From the NCBI RefSeq assembly GCF_004138135.1, contig NZ_RYFD01000004.1, positions 1 to 64,000 on the forward strand: DNA of 64,000 bases, written 5' to 3'. Made by a program: the position numbers and the translations under genes. The notes beneath the pieces are model-generated. The model did not search any database, was not told the origin of the DNA, and saw only the letters and a program-made list of their open reading frames with translations. This DNA is from Candidatus Oscillochloris fontis (GTDB lineage Bacteria > Chloroflexota > Chloroflexia > Chloroflexales > Chloroflexaceae). Below, piece after piece: positions 34,570 through 44,134 of the stretch (its first letter is position 1; each line of letters begins with the position of its first letter).

Positions 34570-37104
34570 CTACACGTACCCCAACGCCCGCGCCCGCTCT
34601 ATCGCCTGTACCTGCTTGTTCACCCCCAGCTTGCTGTACAGCCCCTTGATGTGGTAGCGCACCGTGTTGACACTCACCACCAACTGTGCGGCAATCTGGG
34701 TGTAGCTGTAGCCCGCCGCTAACAACCGCAGCACCTCGATCTCGCGTTCGCTCAGTGGCTCCACCAGCGCACCGGGGCTGGGTGTCGTCAACACCAACCG
34801 ATCATCCACAAAACTGCGCTGATACCCCTCACTCGCCCCTAGCTGCCGCGCACGCTCCAACCACGCCGTTCCACCCCCGGCTTGCGCACCCAGGATCAGG
34901 GCGTGGATTAGGCTCCCGTGGCGTTGCCCCTGCTCCGCCGCCGCGCAGATCCGTTCCGCCAGACTCAGCCCATCCGGGTGTTGGCTGGCCACCATCCAAC
35001 GCAGCCACGCCAAATGCAACCGCTCACTCTGCTGGCTGACCGGCGCATCCGCAGCGATGCCGCTGCTCCGCAAGCATGCTGCGGCCTCGTCGAGACGCTG
35101 CTGGGCCACCAGCAACGCCACCTTCCCCACCAGCCAGTCGCTACGCACCCACCCCGGTACCCCCTGCGCCAAAAGTGCCTCGGCCTCCCCCAGATTCTGC
35201 GCCGCTGCTGCCAGATCGCCCGCGCCCTGCTGGAACCGCGCCAAGTGAATCTTGCCATACGCCAACGAGGCGGTATGACCGCTCAGGGTCGCTAGGTGTA
35301 TCCCGCGTTGCAGGGTTTCTCGCGCTGCCTCCAACCGCCCCCACTCGTAATAGACCTGAGCGAGAGCAATGTGAACCGCCCCCACCATAAATGGAGCCGT
35401 CTCCAGCGCTGCGGTCTGAGCCAGCGCATCTTCGGCAATGCGCACGAAGAAGTGCAGTTGCCCGCTCTGAAGCGTGAGTAGCGCCAGGTGGGCCACGGCC
35501 AACATCGCGGTGACGTGATCCCCAATCTGTTGCCCGGTCTGGATGGCGCGCTGGAGGTGCGCAATGGCGCTCGCAAACGCCCCCGTCTGCCGCTGGGCCG
35601 CCCCCATCGCCAGTGCGATCAGGGCGCTGAGGCGCAGATCACCGACCGGGGCTAAGCTACGTGCCTCTTCTGCCAAGGCCAGTGCCTCCGCCACCTGCCC
35701 GCGCATCTGAGCCAGATTGGCGTGTAGCGCCAGCATATTGGCGCGCAACATCGGCTGATCGGCTGCCGATTGCGTGATCATCGCTTGGGCCACGGCCACA
35801 TAGGGTTCGATCTGCTCGAAGCGCCCCCGCAGCAGCGCCGCCCATGCAAACCCCAAGCTGGTACGCGGGCTGCTCGCGTGCCACTCGGCGGGGAGGCGCT
35901 GCATCCAGCGCTCCATGCTCCGCGCATACCCCTGGTTGATCAGCCACCAGTGGTGCGCTTCGAGTAACTCCACCACCTGGGGGTAGTCGGCGGCGGCAAG
36001 GCTGTGCTCAATCGCCAATGCGGGGAGATCGTGAGCGGCATGCCACGCACTCGCCCGTTGGTGCAACGCAACAATCCGTTCGGGGTAGGTACGCCGCAGT
36101 TGGTGGTGCAGCAATTCACCAAACAGGTGGTGGTAACGGTACCAGTGTCCGCCATCATCAAGCGGAATAATGAACAGATTGGCCCGTACCAGCCGCTCAA
36201 GCAACTCGGCACTATCCTTGCGCCCCGTCAGCGCCACACACAGATCGCCACTCAATTGGTGCAGCATCGCCGTCAGCAGCAGAAACTCCTGCACATCAGC
36301 CGCTTGGGTCTTGAGCGCCTCTTCGGTCAGGTAGGCGAGAATAAAGCGGTGTGTCCCGCTCAGAGACTCCACAAACGCACGCGGATTGGTGTGGCCCTGA
36401 AGCGACAACCCCGCCAACTGAAGCCCCGCAGGCCAGCCCTCGGTGCGCTCGGTCAGGCGCGCCACATCCGCATCACCCAGATCTAGCCCCAGGGCATGCA
36501 AAAAGGCCCGACTCTCAGCCAACGAGAAGCGCAGATCCGCCGCCCGGATCTCATTCAACAACCCGTGCGCCCGCAGCCGCGCCAACGGCAAGGGCGGGTC
36601 CTCGCGGGTGATCAGGATCAGGTGCAGGTTGGTCGGGTGCTGGCTCAGAATAGCCGTGAGGATGTCGAGGATGCGCTGATCCTGAAGATGCTGCACGTCA
36701 TCCAAGACCAGGATGCGCGGGCTAGGTAGTTCAAGCAGGGCATTGATCAGCGTGGTGCGCAGAATCTCATCTGGAGGCAGTTGTTCAGCCTGAAGTGCGG
36801 CAAAGAGATCGCTACAGAAGGTAGATTCGTGCTGGCGCAATGCAGCAACGAAGTAGCGCAAAAAGCGCCCCGGATCATCGTCGGCCTCTTCCAACGCCAA
36901 CCATGCGGCTGGGTGGCTCGGCGCGTGGGGGCCAAAGAGCCAGCCGCTGATCAGCACGCTCTTGCCATACCCCGCCGGGGCCGACACCAGCGTCGCTGCC
37001 CCTCGCAGCCCCATGTTGAGGAGTGCGTGTAACCTGGGCCGCTCGATCTCGCTTGGCGGGCGGGCCGGGGGGAAGAACTTGGTGTTGAGTAGGCGTTGGT
37101 GCAT
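34570..37104 (-). CDS. MalT/LuxR-type ATP-dependent transcriptional regulator
   Basis: 844 residues: N-terminal STAND NTPase (Walker A SAPAGYGKS; RILVLDDVQHL as Walker B), a helical TPR-like middle, and a C-terminal LuxR HTH (LSEREIEVLRLLAAGYSYTQIAAQLVVSVNTVRYH). This is the MalT-like class that activates genes when an inducer binds the TPR part. The frame stays open through repeat DNA up to 37314, but ATG 37104 (MHQRLLNTKFFPP) is the family start with GAAGGTGG upstream. The inducer is unknown. Confidence 0.9.
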   Translation of the reverse strand: MHQRLLNTKFFPPARPPSEIERPRLHALLNMGLRGAATLVSAPAGYGKSVLISGWLFGPHAPSHPAAWLALEEADDDPGRFLRYFVAALRQHESTFCSDLFAALQAEQLPPDEILRTTLINALLELPSPRILVLDDVQHLQDQRILDILTAILSQHPTNLHLILITREDPPLPLARLRAHGLLNEIRAADLRFSLAESRAFLHALGLDLGDADVARLTERTEGWPAGLQLAGLSLQGHTNPRAFVESLSGTHRFILAYLTEEALKTQAADVQEFLLLTAMLHQLSGDLCVALTGRKDSAELLERLVRANLFIIPLDDGGHWYRYHHLFGELLHHQLRRTYPERIVALHQRASAWHAAHDLPALAIEHSLAAADYPQVVELLEAHHWWLINQGYARSMERWMQRLPAEWHASSPRTSLGFAWAALLRGRFEQIEPYVAVAQAMITQSAADQPMLRANMLALHANLAQMRGQVAEALALAEEARSLAPVGDLRLSALIALAMGAAQRQTGAFASAIAHLQRAIQTGQQIGDHVTAMLAVAHLALLTLQSGQLHFFVRIAEDALAQTAALETAPFMVGAVHIALAQVYYEWGRLEAARETLQRGIHLATLSGHTASLAYGKIHLARFQQGAGDLAAAAQNLGEAEALLAQGVPGWVRSDWLVGKVALLVAQQRLDEAAACLRSSGIAADAPVSQQSERLHLAWLRWMVASQHPDGLSLAERICAAAEQGQRHGSLIHALILGAQAGGGTAWLERARQLGASEGYQRSFVDDRLVLTTPSPGALVEPLSEREIEVLRLLAAGYSYTQIAAQLVVSVNTVRYHIKGLYSKLGVNKQVQAIERARALGYV

Positions 37105-37107
37105 GGC

Positions 37108-37431
37108 CACCTTCGGTGGGGGTTCGGGGGCGGCGCAGCCGCATAGGCATTCGGTTACGCGTCGTATTGCACCCTGGTTGTTGACCACAGAGGACGCAGA
37201 GGAACGCAGAGGAAGAACCGGAGGTTGTACCCGCAGGTATCTCGAAACCCATCCCTCTGCGTACCTCTGTGTCCTCTGCGGTTGAGTTGTACCCGCAGGT
37301 ATCTCGAAACCCATCCCTCTGCGTACCTCTGTGTCCTCTGCGGTTGATATGCTTTACCATCAAGGATGCGGAGGGGCTTCACCACGATGAAGCCCCTCCT
37401 TAACCAAACGCCAATACGGCGGCAGCCGCCC
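37108..37431. repeat. repeat cluster: broken family A element holding a 62-bp tandem repeat
   Basis: A family A start (CACCTTCGGTGGGGGTTCGG, then GGGGGCGGCGCAGCCGC to about 37142) breaks off. A GCAGCCGCCCCCATT end reappears near 37424-37437. Between them lie ACAGAGGACGCAGAGG-type palindrome arms and a 62-bp unit present twice in tandem (37225-37286, 37287-37348). No gene is seen in this 333-base gap. Confidence 0.7.
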
Positions 37432-37437
37432 CCATTC

Positions 37438-38559
37438 CTACCGCAAACCCTCAGCCACCTGAACCGCCTCATCACCCGTCAACTTCCCGGCGATGAGTAG
37501 CTTAATCCCGTCCTCTTCCCAGGTCAGCAGGCTGCCCTGTCCCTCGGCGGTGATCAGCGTTGCGGGCTGGCCGCGCACCGTGATCTGCTGCACGTTGCTC
37601 CCCGCTGGCGGTTCGCGGTCATCTTGCATGTCGCCGTTGCTCTGCACCAGGCTCATGCTGCTATTCTCGCTCTTGTAGTTCATAATCACCGTATCGGTGC
37701 CGACCACGCGCACCTCAACCAGCAACATCTCGGCAGGCAAGAAACTCGGCTCACGCAGCGTAAAGCTCACACTCGTGCGCGCCTCGTCCAACGTGGCCTG
37801 CTTCGGCCCCATCTCGGCGATCAGGTCAGCCGCTTGCACCACGGTCGCATCGGCGGGCGGGGTGAAGGTGAAGAGATCCGCGCTCATTCCGGCATTGACC
37901 TCGATGCTGCGCACTTCCACACTCCCATTCCCAAAGTCGCTCGCATCCAGGGTGAGCTTGAGTGGCATCGCCAACTCTGCGTCCACCCACATCATACCCT
38001 CGATGATGCCATCAAGCTTGAGGTTGGCACTCGTCTCGGCGCTCGGAGTCACTTTCACCTTCCAGGTCGCTTTACCCGCCACCTGTTCCTCACCCAGCAC
38101 TTCTAGGGTCACCGCATCCAAGCCCTGCTGCACAATATCCTGCAACACCACGGTCGCTCCAGCGGGGCTATTCGGCGCATACTCCTTCATCTCCGCCGCC
38201 GTCCCGGTGACAACCGTATTCTCACTGGGGTTATAGAGCCAGAACTGCTCGCCGTCACTCACCACTAAGGAACCCACCATCTCTGGCTGGCTGGCCTCAA
38301 GGATCTGGGCGCGCACCCGTGCCTTGGGGTGTCCATCTTCAGCAGCAGGCAGTTTCTGCATCCAACCCTCAATCACCAGATTGCCCGACTGCTCCGGCGA
38401 GGTGAAGCTGATCGCCACAACTGCGTGCAGATCGTTCGTACTCTCCCGCGCCGCCTCCATCTTGGCGACGATCTCTTCCGCAGTTGGCAACTGCGTTGTA
38501 CACGCGCCCAAGAGCAGCGCACTGATCAACAAACTGATAAGCATAAACCAACGTCGCAT
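37438..38559 (-). CDS. LolA-like lipoprotein
   Basis: 373 residues with a lipoprotein signal peptide and lipobox LLGAC (Cys20). The mature part has a LolA/RseB-like beta-sheet domain (AEEIVAKMEAARESTNDLHAVV; GEQFWLYNPSENTVV) followed by a second, DUF4367-like region that includes VRGQPATLI. Members in Gram-positives and Chloroflexota are thought to bind lipid or sense envelope state. It would be anchored on the outer face of the cytoplasmic membrane. No close operon partner. Confidence 0.8.
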   Translation of the reverse strand: MRRWFMLISLLISALLLGACTTQLPTAEEIVAKMEAARESTNDLHAVVAISFTSPEQSGNLVIEGWMQKLPAAEDGHPKARVRAQILEASQPEMVGSLVVSDGEQFWLYNPSENTVVTGTAAEMKEYAPNSPAGATVVLQDIVQQGLDAVTLEVLGEEQVAGKATWKVKVTPSAETSANLKLDGIIEGMMWVDAELAMPLKLTLDASDFGNGSVEVRSIEVNAGMSADLFTFTPPADATVVQAADLIAEMGPKQATLDEARTSVSFTLREPSFLPAEMLLVEVRVVGTDTVIMNYKSENSSMSLVQSNGDMQDDREPPAGSNVQQITVRGQPATLITAEGQGSLLTWEEDGIKLLIAGKLTGDEAVQVAEGLR

Positions 38560-38668
38560 AACGCCTCCTCTTTTGAATCTGGATTCTCGCTACTTCTGTT
38601 GTACCATACTCAAGTGGCTCGATTCTAGATCATGTCTGTGATCCAGATGTTAGAGATTGTTACCAAAA

Positions 38669-38742
38669 GTAGGGGCGAAGCATCGCCCGCCACACCAGTT
38701 CGTGTTCCGCAGACCACCTAGTGGGCGATGCTTCGCCCCTAC
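38669..38742. repeat. family B inverted repeat, copy 4
   Basis: Arms GTAGGGGCGAAGCATCGCCC (38669-38688) and its perfect inverse (38723-38742), in the divergent gap between the lipoprotein and GNAT genes. Confidence 0.85.
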
Positions 38743-38838
38743 GACCGATCCCGGTTGGGTCAAAAGGCTGATGGCTACACCGGGTGTACCCGGTACGATA
38801 TGCTACAGTTCGACACAAAGGGGGAACGTTTCGCAGAG

Positions 38839-38904
38839 TTGACGCAAAGGCGCAAGGACGCAAAGGTTGTTAAAGGCTTTGCGCCTTTGCGTCTTGGCGT
38901 CAAA
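38839..38904. repeat. family C inverted repeat, copy 3
   Basis: TTGACGCAAAGGCGCAAGG arm and a right arm ending GTCTTGGCGTCAA, just upstream of the GNAT gene ribosome site. With the family B copy it fills much of the 380-base gap. Confidence 0.8.
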
Positions 38905-38940
38905 ACGAATAATTCCCCCCACCCCAACGGAGGCACCCTG

Positions 38941-39942
38941 ATGTCCACCAACCTACAGCGCACCCCGGTTCTTGCCGGTATCCAAATGCGCCGCTTTTCC
39001 GGCAGTGACGCCGATTTTGCTGCTGCGGTCGAGATTACCAACCAGGTCTACCCTGAATACCCCGATACGGTTGATGAGTGGCGCTTTGGTGATGCCAATC
39101 GCCCTGCCCATGTGCTCCAGGTACGCTGGTTCGCCGATCTGGATGGGGTTCCGGTTGCCTATGGCACCTACCACCACCACGAGGGTATGTACCATCCGCA
39201 GAAGTTCGGTCTCTTCGTCTATGTGCGCCCAGAATACCAGGGGCGCGGCATTGGAGCCGCGCTCTATGATCACCTGATCAGCGATCTCGAACCACAGCGC
39301 CCGATCATGCTTCGCTCGCGCACCCGCGCAGATATGCAGCGCAGCCTGCACTTCTTGTTGGATCGCGGCTTTCAGGAGGGCATGCGTGAGTGGGAATCGC
39401 GCCTTGATGTGGCTGCGTTTGATCCCACACCCTATGCCGATCACGAGGCCATCCTGCACGCCGAGCGCATCCGTGTTATCACCGTGGCCGAATTGCTCGA
39501 ACACGATCCGGCCTGCCGCGAGAAGCTCTGGCAACTCGAAACCGAACTGATGCACGATGTCCCGCATCCCGATGCACCGACCGAGATAACGCTGGAGTCC
39601 TTCGAGAACTGGATCTTTAAGAATCCCAACTTCTTACCGCAAGGCTTCTTTGTGGCCCTCGATGGCTCCAACTATGTTGGTCTGAGCGCCCTCTGGAAGA
39701 GCCAGGCCGATGCCACCGAACTCTACACCGGCCTGACCGGGGTGCGCCGCGCTTACCGCCGCCGGGGCATTGCGCTGGCACTCAAACTGCGTGCCATTGC
39801 CTACGCCCAACAGCACCAGATCCGCACCCTCAAGACCTGGAACGAGTCCAACAACCGGGCCATGCTGAGCATTAACGAGATGTTGGGCTTTGTGAAGCAG
39901 CCCGCGTGGGTCAATTTCGCCAAGCAACTGCGTGAGGGCTAA
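38941..39942 (+). CDS. two-domain GNAT acetyltransferase
   Basis: 333 residues with two GNAT folds. The first (about 15-145) has an acetyl-CoA loop in EYQGRGIGAALYDHL; the second (about 175-330) has a loop in VRRAYRRRGIALALKLRA and the ESNNRAMLSINEMLGF motif near the end. Tandem GNATs include mycothiol synthase-like enzymes; the substrate here is unknown. A GGAGG box and ATG at 38941 set the start, although the frame is open upstream through repeat DNA. Five bases separate it from the next gene. Confidence 0.88.
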   Translation: MSTNLQRTPVLAGIQMRRFSGSDADFAAAVEITNQVYPEYPDTVDEWRFGDANRPAHVLQVRWFADLDGVPVAYGTYHHHEGMYHPQKFGLFVYVRPEYQGRGIGAALYDHLISDLEPQRPIMLRSRTRADMQRSLHFLLDRGFQEGMREWESRLDVAAFDPTPYADHEAILHAERIRVITVAELLEHDPACREKLWQLETELMHDVPHPDAPTEITLESFENWIFKNPNFLPQGFFVALDGSNYVGLSALWKSQADATELYTGLTGVRRAYRRRGIALALKLRAIAYAQQHQIRTLKTWNESNNRAMLSINEMLGFVKQPAWVNFAKQLREG

Positions 39943-39947
39943 CCCGT

Positions 39948-41039
39948 ATGCCCCTACCATACTTGCACCTGACTGGCAGCCCATACCAGCAGGGCTGCCA
40001 ACACGGCGCGGCGCTGCGTAGCGCGATTGGCACCAATCTCGCCATCTACTTCGCCCGCTTCGAGCGTGAACTGCACCTTACGCGTGCCGAAACGCTGCGC
40101 CGCGCCCGCGTCTATGCCGAGGCGCTAGAGTCCCAAAGCCCCGCCTACGCCGCTGCGATGCGTGGGATTGCCGATGCTTCGGGCTACAGTTACGCCGAGA
40201 TCGCCGCGCTGAATGTGCGCTACGAGCTCTTCTACCACCAGTTCGGTGTCAATGCCATGGCTGATGGTTGCACCGCTATTGCGCTGCTCCCCACGGTGAC
40301 AGCCGATGGGCATCTGTGGCTGGCCGAGAACTGGGACTGGATCGCCGGGGTGCGCGGGGCCATCCTACACAGCCGTACCGAGGACGGCATGACGATCCGC
40401 GCCTTTACCGAGGCCGGGATCGTAGGCGGCAAGATCGGGTTCAACTCGGCAGGGCTGGGGCTACTCATCAACGGCCTCACCAGCAGTGAGGATGATTGGG
40501 CACGCTTGCAGCGCCCCTTCCACCTGCGCTGCTACGAGATCCTGCACAGCCGCAGCCTCGATGCCGCCATCGCCATCGTCATGGATGCACCGCGCTCCTG
40601 CTCGGCCAACTTCCTACTGGCTCAAGTACCCGATCGCGCCGTTACCATCGAGAGTACACCCCACCGCGCCGTGCTGCGCGCCGCCCAAACGGGCTACCTC
40701 GTCCACACCAACCACTTCGTGGATGCCGCACTGCTTGGCGTCCACGAGCCACCCGTCGAATCCTGCCCGCACTCCCATTGGCGCCTCGAACGCAGCGAAC
40801 AACTCCTGGCTGGTCAGCGCAACCTCGGTCTCAGCCACCTCCAAGCCCTCCTGCGCGATCACCAGCAGCACCCGTATGGGATCTGCTTCCACATTGATCC
40901 CGCCGAGCCACCCACCGAACACTACCAGACGGTCGTCTCGGTGATTATGGATCTGCATGCCCAGCGCTTCTATCTGAGTGACGGGCCGCCGTGTGTGCAT
41001 GCGTATGGGGTTGATGCCGAAGGGTCGCTCGCCGTATAG
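39948..41039 (+). CDS. C45-family acyltransferase/peptidase-like NTN hydrolase
   Basis: 363 residues related to acyl-CoA:6-aminopenicillanic-acid acyltransferase. DGCTAIAL carries the Cys (C108) that becomes the N-terminal nucleophile after self-cleavage in this family. GHLWLAENWDW and LVHTNHF are further family motifs. It likely hydrolyses or transfers acyl groups on amides; natural bacterial substrates are mostly unknown. It is probably co-transcribed with the GNAT gene, hinting at paired acylation and deacylation of one compound (inference). Confidence 0.85.
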   Translation: MPLPYLHLTGSPYQQGCQHGAALRSAIGTNLAIYFARFERELHLTRAETLRRARVYAEALESQSPAYAAAMRGIADASGYSYAEIAALNVRYELFYHQFGVNAMADGCTAIALLPTVTADGHLWLAENWDWIAGVRGAILHSRTEDGMTIRAFTEAGIVGGKIGFNSAGLGLLINGLTSSEDDWARLQRPFHLRCYEILHSRSLDAAIAIVMDAPRSCSANFLLAQVPDRAVTIESTPHRAVLRAAQTGYLVHTNHFVDAALLGVHEPPVESCPHSHWRLERSEQLLAGQRNLGLSHLQALLRDHQQHPYGICFHIDPAEPPTEHYQTVVSVIMDLHAQRFYLSDGPPCVHAYGVDAEGSLAV

Positions 41040-41102
41040 TAGCGACCCACTCGACGTACCTCTAGGGCGCTTAGAAATGTTCTCTGAGCATAACTAAAGG
41101 CA

Positions 41103-43466
41103 TCAACTCCTCGATATTACAGGCAGGTATACGAAGAAGACTGTCACATCCACAGGAGTTGTTCGATACGCGATGGTGCCTACCCCCAGTTGGCCATACA
41201 CATCCCAACCCCAACATGTCACCCCGCCGCCAGTGGTCAGGGCGCAGGTATGCACGTCGCCTGCGGCGACGTCCGCTACCCCACTCGAAAGCCCCACCAC
41301 ATCCATCGGTATGCTGCGCTGGGTCATCATCCCGTTGCCCAGTTGGTAATACTTGTTCCACCCCCAGCAGGTGACTCCGCCGCCGGTGGTCAGGGCGCAG
41401 GTGTGCGCGTAGCCTGCGGTGATGGCCGCCACCCCGCTCGACAGCCCATTCACTGCCACCGGTGTCATGCGCTGGTTCGTCGTCCCGTCGCCCAGTTGAC
41501 CATACCAGTTCCATCCCCAGCATGCAACCTCGCCACTGGTGATCAGGGCGCAGGTGTGCGCATAGCCTGTGGCGATGGCCGCCACCCCACTCGAAAGCCC
41601 CTCCACCTGCACCGGTGTGCTGTGATTGGTTCTCGTCCCGTCGCCCAGTTGGTCTTCTGCGTTCCTTCCCCAGCATAAGACCGCGCCGCCGGTGGTCAGG
41701 GCGCAGGTATGATTATCGCCTGCGGCAATGGCCGCCACCCCGCTCGAAAGCCCAGCTACATTCACCGGCGTGCGGCGCTGGGTCGTTGTCCCGTCGCCCA
41801 ATTGGCCATACCAGTTCGCACCCCAGCAGGTGACCCCACCGTCGGTGGTCAGGGCGCAGGTGTGAGACCCGCCTGCGGTGATGGCCACCACCCCGCTCGA
41901 AAGCCCCGCCACATCCACCGGTGTGCTGCGTTGGGTCGTCGTTCCGTCGCCCAGTTGGCCAGACCCGTTCGCGCCCCAGCATGTGACCCCGCCATCATCG
42001 GTCAGGGCGCAAGTGTGAGACCCGCCTGCGGTGATGGCCGCCACCCCGCTCGAAAGCCCCTCCACATTCACTGGTGTGCTACGCTGGGTCGTCGTCCCGT
42101 CGCCTAGTTGGCCAGACTCATTATTGCCCCAGCATGTGACGCCGCCGCTAGTGCTCAGGGCGCAGGTATGATCGTCGCCTGCGGCGATGGCCGCCACCCC
42201 GCTCGAAAGCCCCTCCACATTCACTGGTGTGCTACGCTGGGTCGTCGTCCCGTCGCCCAGTTGGCCAGACCAGTTCCTTCCCCAGCATGCGACCCCGCCG
42301 ACGGTGGTCATGGCGCAGGTATGATCGTCGCCTGCGGCGATGGCCGCCACGCTGCTCGAAAGCCCCTTCACTACCACCGGTGTGCTTTGCTGAGTTGTCG
42401 TCTCGTCGCCCAGTTGGCTATACCCGTTCCTTCCCCAGCATGAGACCGCGCCGCCGGTGGTTATGGCACAGGTATGATCGTCGCCTGCGGCGATGGCCGC
42501 CACCCCGCTCGAAAGCCCCACCACATCTACCAGTGTGCTGCGCTCGTCCGTCGTCCCGTCGCCCAGTTGGCCAGACCAGTTTGCGCCCCAGCAGGTAACC
42601 GCGCCGCCGGTGGTCAGGGCGCAGGTGTGAGAACCGCCTGCGGTGATAGCCGCTACCTCGCTCGAAAGCCCATGCACTGCCGTCGGTATGCTGCGCTGGT
42701 CTGTCGTTCCGTCACCCAGTTGGCCATTCCAGTTCCTTCCCCAGCATGAGACCGCGCCGCCAGTGGTCAGGGCGCAGGTGTGAGAACCGCCTGCGGTGAT
42801 AGCCGCCACACCGCTCGAAAGCCCATTCACTGCCGTCGGTATGCTGCGCTGGATCGTCGTCCCGTCGCCCAGTTGGCCATACCCGTTCGACCCCCAGCAT
42901 GTGACGCCGCCATCGGTGGTCAGGGCGCAGGTATGATAGTCGCCTGCGGCGATGGCCGCCACCCCGCTCGAAAGCCCCGCCACCTGCACCGGTGTGCGGC
43001 GCTGGATCGTGATCCCGTTGCCCAGTTGGCCAGACTCGTTATTGCCCCAGCATGAGACTCCGCCACTGGTGGTCAGGGCGCAGGTATGATAGTCGCCTGC
43101 GGCGATGGCAACCACCCCGCTCGAAAGCCCATTCACTGCCACCGGTGTACTACGCTGGATCGTCGTCCCGTCGCCCAGTTGGCCAAACTCATTATTGCCC
43201 CAGCATAAGACCGCGCTGCCGGTGGTCAGGGTGCAGGTGTGAGAAATGCCTGCTGCGATGGGTGTTGTATGCTGTGCAGAGGCTATGTTGGCATCCAACA
43301 TGGTCGCAGGAAGTTCATCGTTCGGATTGGTGGGGGACAAGGCAACGATATCAGATTTGCTTGTCACCGAGGGTACGGATTGGGGAACCCATGCGGCGGC
43401 AGGAGCCGCATTACCGATCAGCAAACCTAGGCAGACCAGCGATGCAAGTAGCCATTGTGTTCTCAT
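41103..43466 (-). CDS. secreted RCC1-repeat (beta-propeller) protein
   Basis: 787 residues. A signal peptide (WLLASLVCLGLLIGNAAPAAA) precedes 14 near-identical repeats of about 50 residues with consensus HTCALTTGGxVxCWGxN, GQLGDGTTTQRSTPV, VxGLSSGVAAIxAG. These are RCC1/BIP-type propeller blades; two seven-bladed rings could form. Two Cys per repeat may form disulfides outside the cell. The C terminus FFVYLPVISRS resembles a short tail I associate with secreted Chloroflexota proteins. The ATG at 43466 is chosen because the signal peptide starts there. Function is probably surface binding. Confidence 0.85.
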   Translation of the reverse strand: MRTQWLLASLVCLGLLIGNAAPAAAWVPQSVPSVTSKSDIVALSPTNPNDELPATMLDANIASAQHTTPIAAGISHTCTLTTGSAVLCWGNNEFGQLGDGTTIQRSTPVAVNGLSSGVVAIAAGDYHTCALTTSGGVSCWGNNESGQLGNGITIQRRTPVQVAGLSSGVAAIAAGDYHTCALTTDGGVTCWGSNGYGQLGDGTTIQRSIPTAVNGLSSGVAAITAGGSHTCALTTGGAVSCWGRNWNGQLGDGTTDQRSIPTAVHGLSSEVAAITAGGSHTCALTTGGAVTCWGANWSGQLGDGTTDERSTLVDVVGLSSGVAAIAAGDDHTCAITTGGAVSCWGRNGYSQLGDETTTQQSTPVVVKGLSSSVAAIAAGDDHTCAMTTVGGVACWGRNWSGQLGDGTTTQRSTPVNVEGLSSGVAAIAAGDDHTCALSTSGGVTCWGNNESGQLGDGTTTQRSTPVNVEGLSSGVAAITAGGSHTCALTDDGGVTCWGANGSGQLGDGTTTQRSTPVDVAGLSSGVVAITAGGSHTCALTTDGGVTCWGANWYGQLGDGTTTQRRTPVNVAGLSSGVAAIAAGDNHTCALTTGGAVLCWGRNAEDQLGDGTRTNHSTPVQVEGLSSGVAAIATGYAHTCALITSGEVACWGWNWYGQLGDGTTNQRMTPVAVNGLSSGVAAITAGYAHTCALTTGGGVTCWGWNKYYQLGNGMMTQRSIPMDVVGLSSGVADVAAGDVHTCALTTGGGVTCWGWDVYGQLGVGTIAYRTTPVDVTVFFVYLPVISRS

Positions 43467-43624
43467 TAGATTCTTTCTAATATGGGTTCCGGTGATGGTT
43501 AGGCATGCACGACATTTACAAACCGTGTTCTCATACAATACCCTCGCCAAAAGTAAGTGTTCACGATTGGGGTAAAAAACCTTCGCGTCTTCGCGTGAAC
43601 AATAACGTTTCTCTTACCCCAAGT

Positions 43625-43722
43625 GTGAACAGTTACCGCCAAAATCATACCGCGATCAACTCCGTTTCAGCCGGATGAATCCGACCAAGTTGGTTCTGTT
43701 TGATCACCCCGTAACTGTTCAC
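43625..43722. repeat. 12-bp inverted repeat GTGAACAGTTAC
   Basis: GTGAACAGTTAC (43625-43636) and its inverse GTAACTGTTCAC (43711-43722) flank a 74-base stretch. Variants of the motif joined to TTGGGGTAAA occur at 43556, 47206 and 59513 near family C palindromes, so it may be part of a larger repeat unit. Confidence 0.5.
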
Positions 43723-43743
43723 GCTGCCCCGAACATCAAGATT

Positions 43744-43810
43744 TTGACGCAAAGACGCAAAGGCGCAAAGCCTGCAACAAAACCTTTGCGTCTTCGCGCC
43801 TTTGCGTCAA
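43744..43810. repeat. family C inverted repeat, copy 4
   Basis: TTGACGCAAAGACGCAAAGG arm and a right arm ending CGCCTTTGCGTCAA. The 668-base gap between the RCC1 and beta-helix genes holds this, the GTGAACAGTTAC repeat and their upstream regions; no gene is seen. Confidence 0.85.
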
Positions 43811-44134
43811 CCTGTCGTTTTGGGTAGGAGTGGCAATCCGTTTACCCCCATCGTGAACGGATACGATCACCCCAACGATACGACAAAAGCCCTTTGCGTG
43901 CGAATCGTTCGACGGCACCGCATCCATGGTGCTTCCGATGTTGCGCAAATGTTTGATTGTTAAAGAACCAATGAGCGGGTCATTTTGGCGAGAGTCTTGC
44001 ACGGTGACACGAGTTATAATGATACCTCAAAGCCTATGTTCACCTCTCCCGTGATCCATGGCTGAGGCTATACCATAGCTGTGGGGATTAATCCGCACAC
44101 TTGCTATCCTAACTACTACAAAGGAATTGCCTGT

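Noticed and set aside
38728-38940. Longer N terminus for the GNAT protein
   Set aside because: The extra 71 codons run through family B and C repeats; GGAGG before ATG 38941 marks the real start.
41159-43240. Many open frames on the plus strand opposite the RCC1 gene
   Set aside because: They repeat with the same ~150-bp period as the RCC1 blades and have no independent protein features; they are shadows of the repeated gene.
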